A stretch of 64,000 nucleotides of DNA from Scedosporium boydii (Eukaryota > Ascomycota > Sordariomycetes > Microascales > Microascaceae). Below are positions 1 through 12,731 of this stretch, piece by piece. Position numbers and translations under genes: made by a program. The first letter of the stretch is position 1. The number at the start of each line of letters is the position of its first letter. The stretch covers positions 40,633 through 104,632 of the forward strand of contig NJFT01000146.1 of NCBI GenBank assembly GCA_002221725.1. Direction: 5' to 3'. The notes below the pieces were generated by a model. That model did not search any database, was not told the origin of the DNA, and was given only the letters and a program-made list of their open reading frames with translations.

Positions 1-296
1 ACCAAGGTGACCCTCGTGTCCCTGCCATTTCCCTCCTTCATTTTATTCCCTTCTCTCTCTTTGTTTCGACGCGGAAAAATTAGGCCTCGCCTTTTCACCC
101 GGCAATTCATCGCCAGCCGATCGCTCCACCGTTAATTGTCGCCCCATCCAACCGGAACTAGTCGAAATCAGCCCAAGGAAAAAGCATCGACTTCAGGAAC
201 AGCAATTGAAAAAGCGAGCGATTTCCTGCCTCTCCTCCCCTCTCCTCTCGAATCGATCCTAGCAAGTAATCCGGGCAATCGAGAAAACTCCCAGAA

Positions 297-1507
297 ATGG
301 CGTCGCCGTCTCCCCAGCCCGATCTCGACCGCAATAGGCTTCCGACTTTGTTCGAAGTCCTAAGCGGTCGAACGCTCCCGCCCGTTGACTTGTTTTCCTT
401 CTACATTTATATGCGAGACCAGCAGCGATCGGTGGATTACCTGGACTTCTGGTATGTGGCCTTTCGGTGCAGGGTCGTAGGATGGGGTGAGGAATTTTCG
501 TGTTGCTAACGGTACAATGAACCAGGCTTGATGTCGCCCAACACATGTCTCTGTGCCGTCACTATGTTCGTGAGCTTCGAAGATCGGTTCTCGTCGGAAC
601 TCCTGAGCCTGGTTCCAAGCGTTCGTCGGCGATTCTCGAATCTCTCGGTGAATTAAACCACCCTGTCGCCGGCCCGTCCATGTACGCGACAGAAAAGGAA
701 CGGTCTCAGGATGCCCAGATGTCAGCTTTCCTCAGGGAAGACCAGCTAGGTGCTCAGGATTCCCCGCACGGCAGCAACAACCGAAACAGCCCTCGAACCG
801 CCGACACTCCTCTGGACCCCACCTCCGATTCAAACTCCCCCGCCAACGCCGTCGTCCGTCAGGATATTCGGGCCTCGGCCGAGAAGATCCTTTACACATT
901 CCTCCTCCCCGGCGCCGAGCGAGAGATTACGCTCCCCGACTCTATTACCCGCGACATCACCATTGCGATCGAAGAACAAGGCCGTGATGACCCCGAAGTG
1001 TTCGATGTGGCTAAGGACTACGTCTTCCAAGCGATGGAGCGAGATGCATTCCCCGGATTCCTCAGGATGAAGGCTCTTGGCAACCTCATCCCCCCGACTT
1101 TGATTTTGAGACTGATTCTCGGTCTTGTTGCCATGTTCGGTGCCTTCTGGACCAGCTTCATTCTCATATTCCTTGACCGGTCTCGGGAGACTAGGCTCTG
1201 GGTAGGACGAACCCCTCTCCTGTATCAAAGCGGTTTACGTGTAACGCGAAGACTAACCCTGACTGTATAGCTTATTCTTCCATTCACGGTTGGAGTTTAC
1301 TGTCTTGCCTCCTACCAGTACTCGGTGGATCCCATCCTAGCACTTATTGGTTTCAGCGAGTACACCCCCTTCAATTTCTCGAGAGTCCGCGAGCCTTACG
1401 TCCGCAAGCTACTTGCTAAGCGTGCCATTATGGTTTTGGCCGTGACTATCCTCATTGATGCGGCCCTTTGCGTCTTGTTCATCCTTGTCCCCGGCAAACG
1501 ACTCTAA
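297..1507 (+). CDS. RAX1: RAX1-like RGS-domain membrane protein
   Basis: Three exons can be joined: 297-451, 526-1201 and 1271-1507, giving 355 residues. Donors are GTATGT and GTAGGA, branch sites GCTAAC and ACTAAC lie just before the acceptors, and all phases agree. The N-terminal half starts like an RGS domain (LPTLFEVLSGRTLPPVDLFSF, then DYLDFW) and carries a long Ser/Asn-rich insertion. Three hydrophobic segments follow: after the DAFPGFLRMKALGNL stretch, at the start of exon 3, and at the C-terminus, which ends in FILVPGKRL. That order (RGS then TM helices) is the layout of yeast Rax1, a bud-site/polarity membrane protein. Function in polarity is inferred from the family. The ATG at 297 is the first that opens the RGS domain. 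The gene converges on the CSN7 gene. Confidence 0.85.
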
Positions 1508-2246
1508 CGGGAGAACCCGCCTCTATTGATGCGCCATTGCTTTGTTTTCAACCTGGCATCGCGCGTCTGCGCTTCTCCATGTTCGGCATCGCTGGACTTT
1601 ATTAACGACGACGGGATTTCACGAGCTAATGACCACACATTTTTTTGCGCGTTTCTTTTCATTTCTGAAGTTTTTTGCCATCTTCCGAGATGGAATTATA
1701 CCAAGGGGAGGAAAAGGAGGCCGGTAATGGATTTCAAGACATCAAGTTTAGGAAAGGAAGGCTGGGTATTTCGTTGCAGGCGAGAAAGGGAGTAATAGGC
1801 GTAAGACGATTTCGCTTTTGAACAAAACAATTTACGCAATGTACGACTATGGTGTTATGGCATATTGTTTTTTCTTTGCCTTTTTTCTTTTCTTTCATTC
1901 ATCATATCTGGCTCTCTATCTCATGTTTCGTAAGCCTGGTGGCGGGAGGAGGGATGTGAAGGTTTTCTTTCTCAAGATAGATGGTAGCTCTGCATAAAAT
2001 TGTATCTCTGCATTTGGGAACCTCCGTGATGCTTCGAGTCTATGCTGGGCTTTGTGGCCATCACGCATGACGTTTATCTCATACTTCTAGGCCCCGGAAA
2101 CTCCATACTCCCTTGATGTGAGATTAAATAGGGTCGTGGTGTGCTAGGGATATTGAAGAACACCTTGAGAGGGGGGCAGGAACATCATAAAAGGTCAGAC
2201 CAGGCGGATTTCACCTCCGTGAATGAGCTCCGGGCCAAACCTAGGC
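1508..2246. other. intergenic, convergent 3' ends
   Basis: This 739-bp stretch lies between the stop codons of two convergent genes and should hold both 3' UTRs. It has T-rich tracts (about 1866-1900) but no open frame with coding character and no recognisable RNA gene. Confidence 0.6.
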
Positions 2247-3159
2247 TCAGAGCTTCCTCCTGCTAACTCGAACCTTACTACCCGCATCGTCATCAACATC
2301 GACATCCATAGCCTCCTCGGAATGATCATCCACAGCGCCCCTCTTCCCAAAACGCATCCCCTTCCCAACCACAGCAGCAGCAGATTTCTTCCCGGCGCTC
2401 TCCGACGTAGGCTCCTTCAACAGAGCCGTGAGCCTCTGCGTCTCCTTATCTTTAAGCTCCTGGTCCCACTGGCGCCTCGCGGCCTGATCCTTGATAGCCT
2501 GGATCTCGGCCTCCAGGTCCGCGAGGGTCGACGTGCACCTATCGGACCAGGCGGACAGCTTCTCCATCATGGGAGGGACGGCTCCGGGCGCGAGGTCCCT
2601 GAGGGGAGCGACGCTATGCACCTGCACGACCTGACGATTCGGATCGAGCGTAGCGTCAAGAAGCCCCGCATACACGGCCGTCACGACAAGGTTCTCCAAA
2701 TCGCGGGCCTCATCGAGGCCCAGAGCCTCCGACAGCTTCTCATACGTGAGGTTCCGCCTGTCGCGGGCGAGGCTGAGCAGGGAGAGTTGGCGGAGCTTGA
2801 GGGTTTGGGCGTCGTTCAGCTTGGGGAGGGCCGGGGAGGCGGCGCGGTAGTCGGCGTAGGTGCCGTAGCTGAATATCTGGAGGAGGGCGAGGGAGGAGGC
2901 GTGGGTCGGGGAGGATGCGAGGGATTGGATGGAGGGGGTTTGGAGGAGTTCGGAGAAGAGGTAGGTGTTTGCGGCGGAGGTTGCGCGGGTGACGAGGTCG
3001 GCGGCTGCGATGGGGGAAGTGGCGGTCTTGTGGAGAGCCAGGAACGGCTTGTCTTCATTGTTAGCATTATTCCTTGAGCTAGGGCGTTTGTCCTATTGAG
3101 GTTACGATATGGGGAAGATGAGATACCTCGAGCGCGTTAAGAGCTTTGGTTTGCTCCAT
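2247..3159 (-). CDS. CSN7: COP9 signalosome subunit 7 (PCI domain)
   Basis: Two exons read on the minus strand: 3159-3127 (11 codons, starting MEQTKALNALE) and 3047-2247, together 277 residues. The donor is GTATCT and the acceptor ACAAG; this acceptor keeps the frame and places PFLALHK directly after NALE, as in fungal CSN7. The body is a helical PCI-type region (IFSYGTYADYRAAP, then LKLRQLSLLSLARDRRNLTYEKLSEALGL), followed by the winged-helix part ENLVVTAVYAGLLDATLD and a charged coiled coil. The C-terminus is acidic (EEAMDVDVDDDAG) and ends in a basic RVSRRKL. CSN7 is a core subunit of the complex that removes Nedd8 from cullins. The closest confusable family is eIF3m/other PCI proteins, but the N-terminal sequence fits CSN7. 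Confidence 0.88.
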
Positions 3160-6100
3160 CGTGAAGGGATGGGATGCCTGGCTGATCTGCGGAGGTGAGA
3201 AGCGTTGGGATTTCAGTTGCAACTGGTTGGAAGAAAGTGGCGTTGTGCAAGGCTGAGGCCAGGCAGACGGAAAGCCGGTGAGGCTACGCTACATGCGAGT
3301 TGTGTGTGTGGGTGGTGTGGATGTGTGATGAGTGATGATGCTTGCTTGGTGAGTTCGTGAGCTATCCGTGGTGCTCCTTGCTGTTGGTTGGTCCTGGCTT
3401 TGGGTTCGCTGCCTGTCGTCTTGATGCGGGGCTTGTTTGCTGGACGGTTAGTGGAGGGGCGTCTTGGAGGGTAGCTTAGCGTAAGTCGAGAGCGCTAGGC
3501 GCTAGTGGTGGGGGTTGGTCAGTCAATTGGTGACAGGGGATTTCAGGTGGTTCGGCTAGGTCCCAGGCTAGCGCGATTGCATCACCAGAATTGGCCGAGC
3601 TGGACCTTAACACGACGCTGGACGTTCACTTAAGGCTGAGGAGGGAAATCTAGATCGGCGGGAATGCAGAAAACGCATGGAATGTCCGACGGAATAACCC
3701 CTGTACGGGCCAGCAAAGGCAAAAGATGGACGCTTTCCCCCGGATCGTGGGTTTTGCGAATGATATTACACTATCACGTCATGGAGGATCCTCATCGCTG
3801 GTTCTTACTCAGATTACACTTCACGATTACAGGTTGCTGGATATGATCAATGTAAGCGTCAAGCTATCGCGGCCTGGCCACGGTGTTCTTTAGATTACGG
3901 TGCATGGACGCGATGCCTGAGGGGAGGAATTCGGTGGTATTGAAGCTGACTGGACGCATCCCACGCTGTCGCCATTGTCACTAACCTTCCCGAGAGTTGG
4001 TTCTTCTTGCGACTATTACTTCCACTTGTTCGTCAAGGTCGATCATCGTCGAGCGCTCGGCTGTTTTCAAATCCGCACCGCCCTGACTAGAATAGACTGA
4101 GGTATGTAGGAACAAGAGGCAAGACGTCCACGGAAGACGCTCGAGCGAACAGGAAGCTAGCAACGCGTGTTCAAAGAGTTGATGAACTTGGTACAGCACC
4201 AGAATGTCCGATAGGGGGTGTAAGTACAACGACGGGATTGGTGCTGGACAGGGAGCACGGCCACCAGCCAAAGGTTATTTTTAACGGGCCATTACTCATG
4301 CGCCTTCACGCCGTGAATGGAAGGAAGTCGAGGTAATGAAGTACTACGCGCCAGTGGGGTTACTTTCCTCATCCTCTTGAACGTTACCTTGTACTTTGTG
4401 TCTAGTGTTTCTAACGGGTTCGTGTTTCTTGCTCGCACGCACTGTTGCTGGCCCTGAGTCTGAAGCGCAAGTGCGACTTGTTCTCAAGCAGTGTTTCGCG
4501 AGGTTTCCTCGAAAGAGGAGTCCGTGGGGCGCCAAGCTTCAAACAAAAATTCTGGAAACCAAGCCAAGATGGGCACGGTGGTCGGACATTGGGAGCTTGA
4601 AAGTGTTAGCTTAGCACTGGGGTGCGATGATTTCTCTCGATCCCTAAGAGTCCTGAGGCCACATATTGAGGGTACTTTGATGGCGGAGAAAGAGAAAAAG
4701 AAACAAATTTGATAACAAGGGGTCACGCGCAGCTGCAATTACAAGCATTGATAATCTGAGTGTACATGCTGATGCATACACTACAAAAAGGTGGAGGGAT
4801 GAAGACAAACTACTTCGTACTTCGTGGATGGGCAAATTCGGGTGAGATGCCGAAATGGGCGGTCATTGGCGATTGGTGTATCGCTGCACCTCTATATTAG
4901 CCCACCAGTCAAGACGGCACAACAGTATAGGCGATAGATGAGTTTGATATCTTCAGCACACCTTTTCCCCGAGTCGTATATTATATCACCTGGCTCTGGC
5001 ATTGCCACTCAATATTGTTGAAAATTTGCTAGTGAACCGAGATCGATCCAGCATCAAAGTGGACTTTGGGTTTTGTGTTTTGTTACATCGTTTAGGGGTG
5101 ATGGGCTTACTGAAGTGAAGACGACTTCTTGTCCGGACTGGCAAAGCACTGGTGAATCGATTCAGACACGCAATCCATTGTGGAGTGCGGAGTGGGCCTG
5201 CGCTGGGGGCGCTTAACTGAGCAAGTATGAAGTATTTGATGCGTGCTGTTAATTAGTGGGCGGAGGTACACAGGGACTCCGGAATGTACTTCGAGCTTCA
5301 ACTTCCCGGTGCAGGAGATTTTCTCCAGAATGTCCATGTGGGGCTCGCCAGGGTGACCAGGGTCCTTACTCACCAACGCACCATCGACAAGGGTATTTGA
5401 ACTTTGGGCTCGGAGATGGATGGAACATGGAACATTGGTTTTGACCGCAACAGGGATTTCGATTGATCAATTGAGAAAAAGGACACAGTGGATGCGAGTG
5501 CATTGTTCCATCACGTTGGGTCCTGATATTCCCCTGCTTGTCCAAACCCAACGCTCTCCTCGTTGTCGGGCGTCATGGCTTCCGGAGGCCAGCGATACAG
5601 AGATCCAATTGATAATGTTCGGTGTGTTGCTTACCATCAGCGGAGAATCCGGGAGTGATTTTACAAAGGCTTTGGGTGCCATCTGCACATCTGCAGTTGA
5701 CGATATCTGATCAAATCCATCAGTGGAGTTTTCCCCTAATGTACCTCATACTTGTTGTTGAGCAGTGCAACGTACACAACTCTTAGTACTTGGACATGCA
5801 TTAAGGTGGGTTTTTCCCTGGTCAAGTGCCGCCAGTTGAGCTAGATCTTAAAACCCTCTCCGGACCCTGTCCAATTGTCTGCCACCCGCCTCGACCACCC
5901 CCCGAAGATCCCGGACACTGATTGAGACTCTATTTATCATCTCCATCTGCAGTACTTCGTACTTCACTACTTCATTTGTACTTTTCCGCCCGCCAAAAAC
6001 AGACGCAACCTTGTCCACCACTTTTACCCGATCGACATTTCCCATCCCTCCCGTCTCCCACTCTCTCTATTACTCTCTCCAAAGTTCCAAACCAGCAGAA

Positions 6101-6615
6101 CCCCTCCAGACTGCGGTCACATATCGACGCTAGAAACTGCTGCCGTGGGGGAATTAAAATAAAGCTCGGCATTACTCGAACCGGCTGATTCTTATGTCAC
6201 AATTGATCCCTTTTTGCCAAGTACCTTCCTAGACTTTCTCATCCATATTGCTACCCTTGTGTATCTCTTTGTCTCGCTTCTATTGATATACATAAAACCT
6301 CCCGCCCTCCCTCCTCACATCTGGCCTGCCTGGCGCAGCAGCTGTCTCTCAATTATCACGCTTATATTCTTGTCACCATACTACTTTCTTTTTTTCCCTT
6401 TTTACCACTTGAGAGTTGCAAAAAGATGCTCTGTATGTTGAGGCGGTAGTCTGTGGTAACCTTCACCTAACAGCCAAGGTCCCCTTGTTTCACCTTTGGC
6501 AGGAGGCAACTCTTCTCCAAAGGCCCGGAAATTTGGCTTTCTGCCTCGATTTCTGTATTCCCTCTCGATCTCGATCCTCCCGACACTCCCAATTCCAGCG
6601 CTTTTCTAGATCACA
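3160..6615. other. intergenic, divergent promoters (3.5 kb)
   Basis: Gene-free stretch between the divergent CSN7 and copper-ATPase genes. Open frames are short and lack coding character. Two exact copies of the dispersed word TACTTCGTA occur here (4811-4819 and 5953-5961), the second within the pyrimidine-rich leader region of the copper ATPase. From about 5990 to 6610 the plus strand is strongly C/T-rich, as is usual for long fungal 5' leaders. Confidence 0.6.
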
Positions 6616-9600
6616 ATGGCGCCTTCATACATCAAGGTCCCCGACGGGGATACCGACATCCGGAGAACCTCCCTCTCGGTGCCGCACATGGCCACCACTA
6701 CGCTGAGGATAGGCGGCATGACGTGAGTTTTCCCTTTTAGTTTTCTACTGTGCATTACGGCGTCCATGATGTGTGCTCACAGTATCTGTTCCGGTATGTA
6801 GGTGCGGTGCTTGCACGTCTGCCGTTGAGTCGGGCTTCAAGGGCGTCGCCGGTGTCGGCAGTGTCTCCGTCAGTCTCGTCATGGAGCGAGCCGTCGTCAT
6901 GCACGACCCCCAGACCATCTCCGCCGAGAAAATCCAAGAAATCGTCGAGGATCGCGGGTTCGACGCCGAAGTCCTCGCCACCGACCTCCCGAGTCCCCTC
7001 CTTCCCCGCCGCTCCGCACCGTTCGATCGAGAGTATACCACAACGACGGTTGGGATTGAGGGCATGACCTGCGGCGCTTGCACGTCGTCCGTTGAAGCCG
7101 GCTTCAAGGATGTGCGTGGAGTAAAGAGCTTCAACATCTCTCTACTCTCAGAGAGGGCCGTCATCGAGCACGACTCTTCCCTGTTAAGCCCCGAGAAGAT
7201 TGTCGATTTGATTGAGGAGCGCGGATTCGACGCCACGATAATCAGCAGCGAGAAAATGACACCAGCTTACGAAACGGGTAGCGCAGAAAATGAGAAGGAG
7301 AAGTCCGTCGCAACAACCACGGTGGCCATCGAGGGTATGACCTGTGGTGCTTGCACGTCCGCCGTCGAAGGTGGTTTCGCCGACGTCGATGGGGTTCTGC
7401 GCTTCAACATCAGTCTTCTCGCGGAACGGGCCGTCGTAACCCACGATACTCAGAAACTACCCGCCGACAAGATTGCGGAGATTATCGAGGACCGAGGATT
7501 TGGGGCGACTATCCTGTCGACCGTTTCTCAATCCGACGACCATGTGGGAGGAAACTCAACCGCTCACCTGAAGCTCTACGGCAACCTCGACAGTTCCGAG
7601 GCGACGCTTCTTGAAAACACCCTCCTCGCTTTACCCGGCGTCTACTCGGCATCCGTCAATCTTGCATCCTCGCGGCTGACGGTGGTGCACAAACCCGCTT
7701 TGATCGGCCTCCGTGCTGTTGTTGAAGTTATTTCGAAGCAAGGGCTGGACGCCCTGGTTGCGGATAACGAGGACAACAATGCGCAGCTAGAATCTCTCGC
7801 GAAGACGAGGGAGATTAACGAATGGCGCATGGCTTTCAGGACCTCCCTCTTCTTCGCCATTCCCGTTTTTCTCTTAAGCATGGTTCTACCCATGATCCCT
7901 GCCTTAGATTTCGGCAGCATAGTTATAGTCCATGGTCTCTACCTGGGCGATTTGATTTGTCTTGTTCTTACGATACCCGTTCAGTTTGGCATTGGAAAGC
8001 GATTCTACGTTTCTGCATACAGATCTATCAAGCACAGATCACCCACCATGGATGTGCTCATCATTCTCGGCACCTCGTGTGCGTTCTTCTTCAGTCTCTT
8101 GGCCATGATGGTGTCCATCTGCAGCCCGCCGCACACGCGACCCAGCATTCTCTTCGACACGAGCACCATGCTCATTACTTTTGTTACTCTGGGTAGATTC
8201 CTGGAGAATAGGGCCAAGGGCCAGACGTCTAAGGCCTTGTCCCGATTGATGTCTTTGGCACCGTCCATGGCCACAATCTACGCCGATCCCATCGCCGCGG
8301 AGAAGGCGGCCGAGCACTGGGATCAGGTGGACGTAAAGGAAGAGACGAAGACGAAGAAGGGCGCCGCGAACGCCGAGGCAAATGCATCGGAGGAGCAGGT
8401 CATTCCTACCGAGCTCATCCAGGTCGGCGACATTGTTATTCTTCGTCCCGGTGACAAGATTCCCGCAGACGGTATTCTGGTTCGAGGCGAAACCTATGTC
8501 GACGAGAGCATGGTCACCGGTGAGGCGATGCCGGTGGAAAAGAAGAAGGGTAGCGTCATGATTGGAGGAACTGTCAACGGCCACGGCCGTGTCGACTTCC
8601 GAGTTACTCGCGCGGGTCGAGACACCCAGCTCAGCCAGATTGTCAAGCTCGTCCAGGAAGCGCAGACCACGCGGGCGCCCATCCAACGACTTGCTGACCT
8701 GATCGCCGGTTACTTCGTCCCCTGCATCCTTGTCCTTGGTTTCCTGACCTTTTTTGTGTGGATGGTTCTCAGCCACGTCCTACCAAACCCCCCAGCTATC
8801 TTCCTCAAGGACGAGAGTGGAGGTAAGGTCATGGTCTGCATCAAGCTGTGCATTTCCGTCATCGTGTTCGCCTGCCCCTGCGCCCTCGGTTTGGCTACGC
8901 CCACGGCCGTCATGGTTGGCACTGGCGTTGGAGCTGAGAATGGCATCCTGGTCAAGGGCGGCGCTGCACTGGAGACCGCCACCAAGATCACCCAAGTCGT
9001 CCTCGACAAGACTGGAACTGTCACCTACGGAAAAATGAGCGTGGCCAAGGCTAGCCTAACGCCGACCTGGACTTCCAGCCCGCTCAACACGCGCCTCTGG
9101 TGGGCCGTCGTAGGCCTTGCCGAGATGGGCAGCGAGCACCCCGTCGGAAAGGCTGTGCTCGTGGCGGCTAAGGAGCAGCTCGGCGTTGGGTCCGATGGTA
9201 TGATTGAGGGCAGCGTCGGCAACTTCAAGGCCGCCGTGGGCAGGGGGATCGGCGCCGAGGTCGAGCCCGCGATAAGCGGTGGTGGCGAGCGGACACGGCT
9301 CAGGGTGCTCGTCGGCAACGCCAAATTCTTGCGGGAGAACAACGTGACGATTCCCCAGGACGCTATCGACGCGTCGGAGCTTGTAGGGTCCGAAGGCAAG
9401 GGCTCCTCGGCGGGCACGACCAACATCTTCGTCGCCATCAATTCCGAATACGCCGGCTACATCTGCCTGGCGGACACGATCAAGGAGGGCGCGGCAGCGA
9501 CAATCGACGTGCTCCATAGGATGGGTATCAAGACGGCCATGGTAACCGGCGACCAGCGCTCCACGGCGCTAGCGGTTGCACGCGTCGTCGGCATCCCCGA

Positions 9601-10192
9601 GGAGAACGTCTGGGCCGGCGTCTCCCCCGACCAGAAGCAGGAGATCATCAGGGAGATCCAAGACCGCGGCGAAGTGGTCGCCATGGTCGGCGACGGCATC
9701 AACGACTCCCCCGCCCTCGCGACGGCCAATGTCGGCGTCGCCATGGCCAGCGGTACGGACGTGGCCATGGAGGCCGCCGACATCGTGCTCATGCGCCCGA
9801 CGGAGCTCATGGATATCCCCGCGTCTCTGCACCTAGCGCGCCATATCTTCCGACGCATCAAGCTCAACCTCGCGTGGGCGTGTCTTTACAACCTTGTCGG
9901 TCTCCCCTTCGCCATGGGTATGTTTTTGCCCCTTGGTCTGCACCTGCACCCGATGGCTTCGGGTGCTGCCATGGCGTGTAGTAGCGTGTCGGTCGTGGTG
10001 TCGTCGCTGCTGCTCAAGTTCTGGAAGAGGCCTTCATATATGGATGACGCGCTTGCGGGTAAGGGGATGTTGAGGAGGCGGGGGTCATGGGGCGTAGGTG
10101 CGTGGATTAAGGATGTTGTTGTGAGGAGGAGGGAGAGGAGGAAGGAGGAGGGATACGTGCCGCTTCAGACTCTTGAGCAGGCCGACGTTTAG
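6616..10192 (+). CDS. CCC2: copper-transporting P1B-type ATPase (Ccc2/ATP7 family)
   Basis: Exons 6616-6722 and 6802-10192 give 1165 residues. The intron (GTGAGT...TGTAG) sits inside the first metal-binding motif. Three N-terminal HMA domains carry GMTCGACTS (Cys37/40, 126/129, 217/220); a fourth HMA-like fold (about 255-330) has lost its CxxC. The catalytic core is complete: TGEA near 608, the CPC transmembrane motif at 727-729, DKTGT with the phosphorylated Asp771, a SEHP motif, and GDGIND near 999. These features define a Cu(I) pump of the trans-Golgi that loads copper oxidases such as multicopper ferroxidases and laccases. The CPC motif and HMA domains exclude calcium or proton P-type pumps. 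Cu(I) is the expected substrate from the family; silver or cadmium specialisation cannot be excluded from sequence. Confidence 0.95.
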
Positions 10193-10706
10193 GATTGGGT
10201 GGTTTACTCTTTTGTTACTTTTCTTTTGTACCGGGGCAAGGGCATGGATTGTATATTATGATGGGGTCTATATGGGAAGAGAGGTTTGAGATGTTGGGAC
10301 TATATCACCTGCGTACTCGGACGAGGGGGTGTGATGGGAGGAGTTATTGTAAAAAGCGTGGGCGTATCCGTGTTTGTTTGATTGGCATCTATGGAGTTCC
10401 GAAGTATATCATCGTTATTGTCCACTTGTTTGGAGTGAATATGGAGTTTCGAAGTCAAATATTCAAAAGGTCAACGTACCCGCCATGCGAGGAATGAAGA
10501 TGAATATAAATCTATACATTCAGTAATTGATGTGCTTTAGTAAAATTCATTCGGCCGTGAGGCCCTCCATTCTGTTTTCTGCTATTAGGCTAAGCTCACC
10601 CACAACTCCAATTTCTATCTATTCAAGAATAGAAAAAAAAAAAAGAAAAAAAAAAAAAGAAAAGAAAAGAGAAAACGATAAACCGTGCTCATGAGCTGTT
10701 ATTCTC
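10193..10706. other. intergenic, convergent; A-rich tract
   Basis: Space between two convergent stop codons. It contains an A-rich low-complexity tract on the plus strand at about 10627-10675 (A runs broken by single G residues). Nothing else is recognisable. Confidence 0.6.
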
Positions 10707-12731
10707 TCACAACTCCTTCAACTCGGAATGATAACCACCACAAATACCCTCCATCTGCTCCTCAGACAAAACAGCCCTCCACCTCCTCACCTCCTCGACC
10801 GTCATCCCATCCAACAACCTCCTCACGTCATCCATGGCCCTCTCCCTCTCGTCACCTCGCCCAGCCCCAAGGACCTTCACCGTCGGATGCCCCTGTCCAA
10901 AATCCACCCCCTCGACACCCAGTCCCCGGACACCCGTCAAATTTGCACTCTTCCCCCCGGCCCCGTTCTCCCGCTTCGACTTCTCCAGAATAGCAAAGCG
11001 GAGGATAACCTCGGTGACGGTAACGACGATGCTGACGGCGATGAGGATGATGATGATCCAGGTGATGTGGCTCATCTTGGAGTCGGCGACGGAGTCGGAC
11101 AGGATCTCGGCGAGGTCGAGGAAGACGCGGCAGCGCTCGTTGAGGACCTTGATGCGGTGGTCGATCTCGAGGTATTCGCGGATGGCGACGTAGAGGGGGT
11201 GGAGGGTGGGTTCGGCGTCCCAGAAGAAGTTGGGCACGTCGAGCATGTTGGAGGCTATATGAAAACGGGGAGGTTAATATCAGGGAACACAGAGGAGGTG
11301 GGTGGTTCTTTCGACTTACAGAGGTTAATGTCTACTCGACTCTTAAAGAGCTGCCCCAAAATCTTCACAATCTCCGTCCTCCCCATCGTCAGCTCCCCCG
11401 TAAGCGCCAAATCCTTGGGCACATGCTGCGCATCCAACATCGTCTCGGACATCCTCTCCTCAAAAAAGCACAACTTCGTACTCTGCGCAATAGCATGGCT
11501 AATCGTAAGCTTAATCATATGATCGAACCGCGGCAGCAGCGTAATCATATCGTTAAAGATACGGGGCCTCCTCGCGTCGGGGCTGTACTCAAAGTGGAAC
11601 TCCTCGGTCTCGTAGTCGACCTGGTCGAGCGGGCGCGTGAGGAGGGCTACGCCCGTGTCATTCTCGGCGAAGGTGAGGTCGGCGAGGATGTCGCGCTCCT
11701 GGGTCTCGGTGAAGTTCCAGAAGACGACGACGCCGTAGGAGAAGACGAACATCTCGGCGAAGTTCTTGGCGTCGGTCACGAGGCGGCTGATGGGGTCGGG
11801 TAGGGTGGAGGCTTCGTCGTTGCCGTTGGGTGTGAGCCCGGCTTCGCTTTGTTGGAAGGCGTATTCATCGAAATAGCCCTCGTGGGCGACCTGTTCGCTA
11901 CGCTCGATTTCGAGGTCGACGACAGTCTTTCCGGTTCCGGGGGTTCTCAGAATGGCTCTGCTTCGGACTCGATATCCATCTCCGCCGGCTAGCAAAGGAA
12001 GAGCGTAGATAACGTAAAGACAGTCGTCATAGAGCTTCGTCCTCGCCTCGTGATGGTTCTTCAAAAACTCGGCTGTCTGCTTCATCTTGAACGACTGTGC
12101 CGTACAATACGCCGTCAACCGCGAGACCTTTTCCGTCCTCTGGACCTTGGGCAGACGCTCAGCATAACTCTTGCCGCGGATACCACCCCTCTTCTTCAGC
12201 ACATCTCTCTCTTCGTCCCTCAGCGGTCCGTCCTCGACCTCGGCCAGGCGACGATTAATGGCGCCCTCGGAGAGCTCCTCATCCTCGAGCAAACCATCTT
12301 CTTCGGCTTCGGGCAGCAGGACGAGCTTCTCGCTTAGCTTGGTGGTACGCGAGGGGATGTGCTGGCCGGTGCGGGAGAGTGCATGCGGCAGGCCGCGCGG
12401 GGGTCCGGCGGCTCGGCGGGCAGCTTGGGGTTGCTGTTGTTGATGTTTGGCGAGGGGGCGGGACCGGGGAGGAGGCGTGCGTGGTTGGCCGGAGGGGATG
12501 TCGGAGGAACCTTGGAGGATGCGGTCGAGGGAGATGTTGCGCATGGGAAGGGTGGACGGGACGGTGTGGTGGTGTCGAGGGTTCGGAGGGCGCTGGGGAG
12601 TGGGAGTCGATTTCATTGCGGATGGCGGCTGGGCCGAAGCCTAAGTTGTTGTTAGTTGGGGCGGAGCGAGGATTGGAAGTGTGAGGTAGAAGCAAACATA
12701 CCGACGAGTCGGGCTGGTTTCCCGAAGACAT
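10707..12731 (-). CDS. RMD1: Rmd1/Sif2 family DUF155 membrane protein
   Basis: Three exons on the minus strand: 12731-12702, 12640-11320 and 11254-10707, giving 632 residues. Splice signals are GTATGT/CTTAG and GTAAGT/TATAG. The first quarter is Pro/Arg/Gln-rich and probably disordered. A conserved block follows (RLTAYCTAQSFKMKQTAEFL, then DDCLYVIYALPLL, then the FSYGVVVFWNF segment with DILADLTFAE), which is the DUF155 signature of yeast Rmd1 and S. pombe Sif2/Sif3. Near the C-terminus one strong transmembrane helix (about HITWIIIILIAVSIVVTVTEV) is preceded by an FLDLAEILSDSVADSKMSH coiled segment typical of the family. Yeast Rmd1 is needed for meiotic division and related proteins are mitochondrial or vacuolar; location here is not determinable. 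Confidence 0.88.

Noticed and set aside
8039..8776. 245-codon minus-strand frame inside the copper ATPase
   Set aside because: Antisense shadow of a strongly supported gene with intact catalytic motifs.
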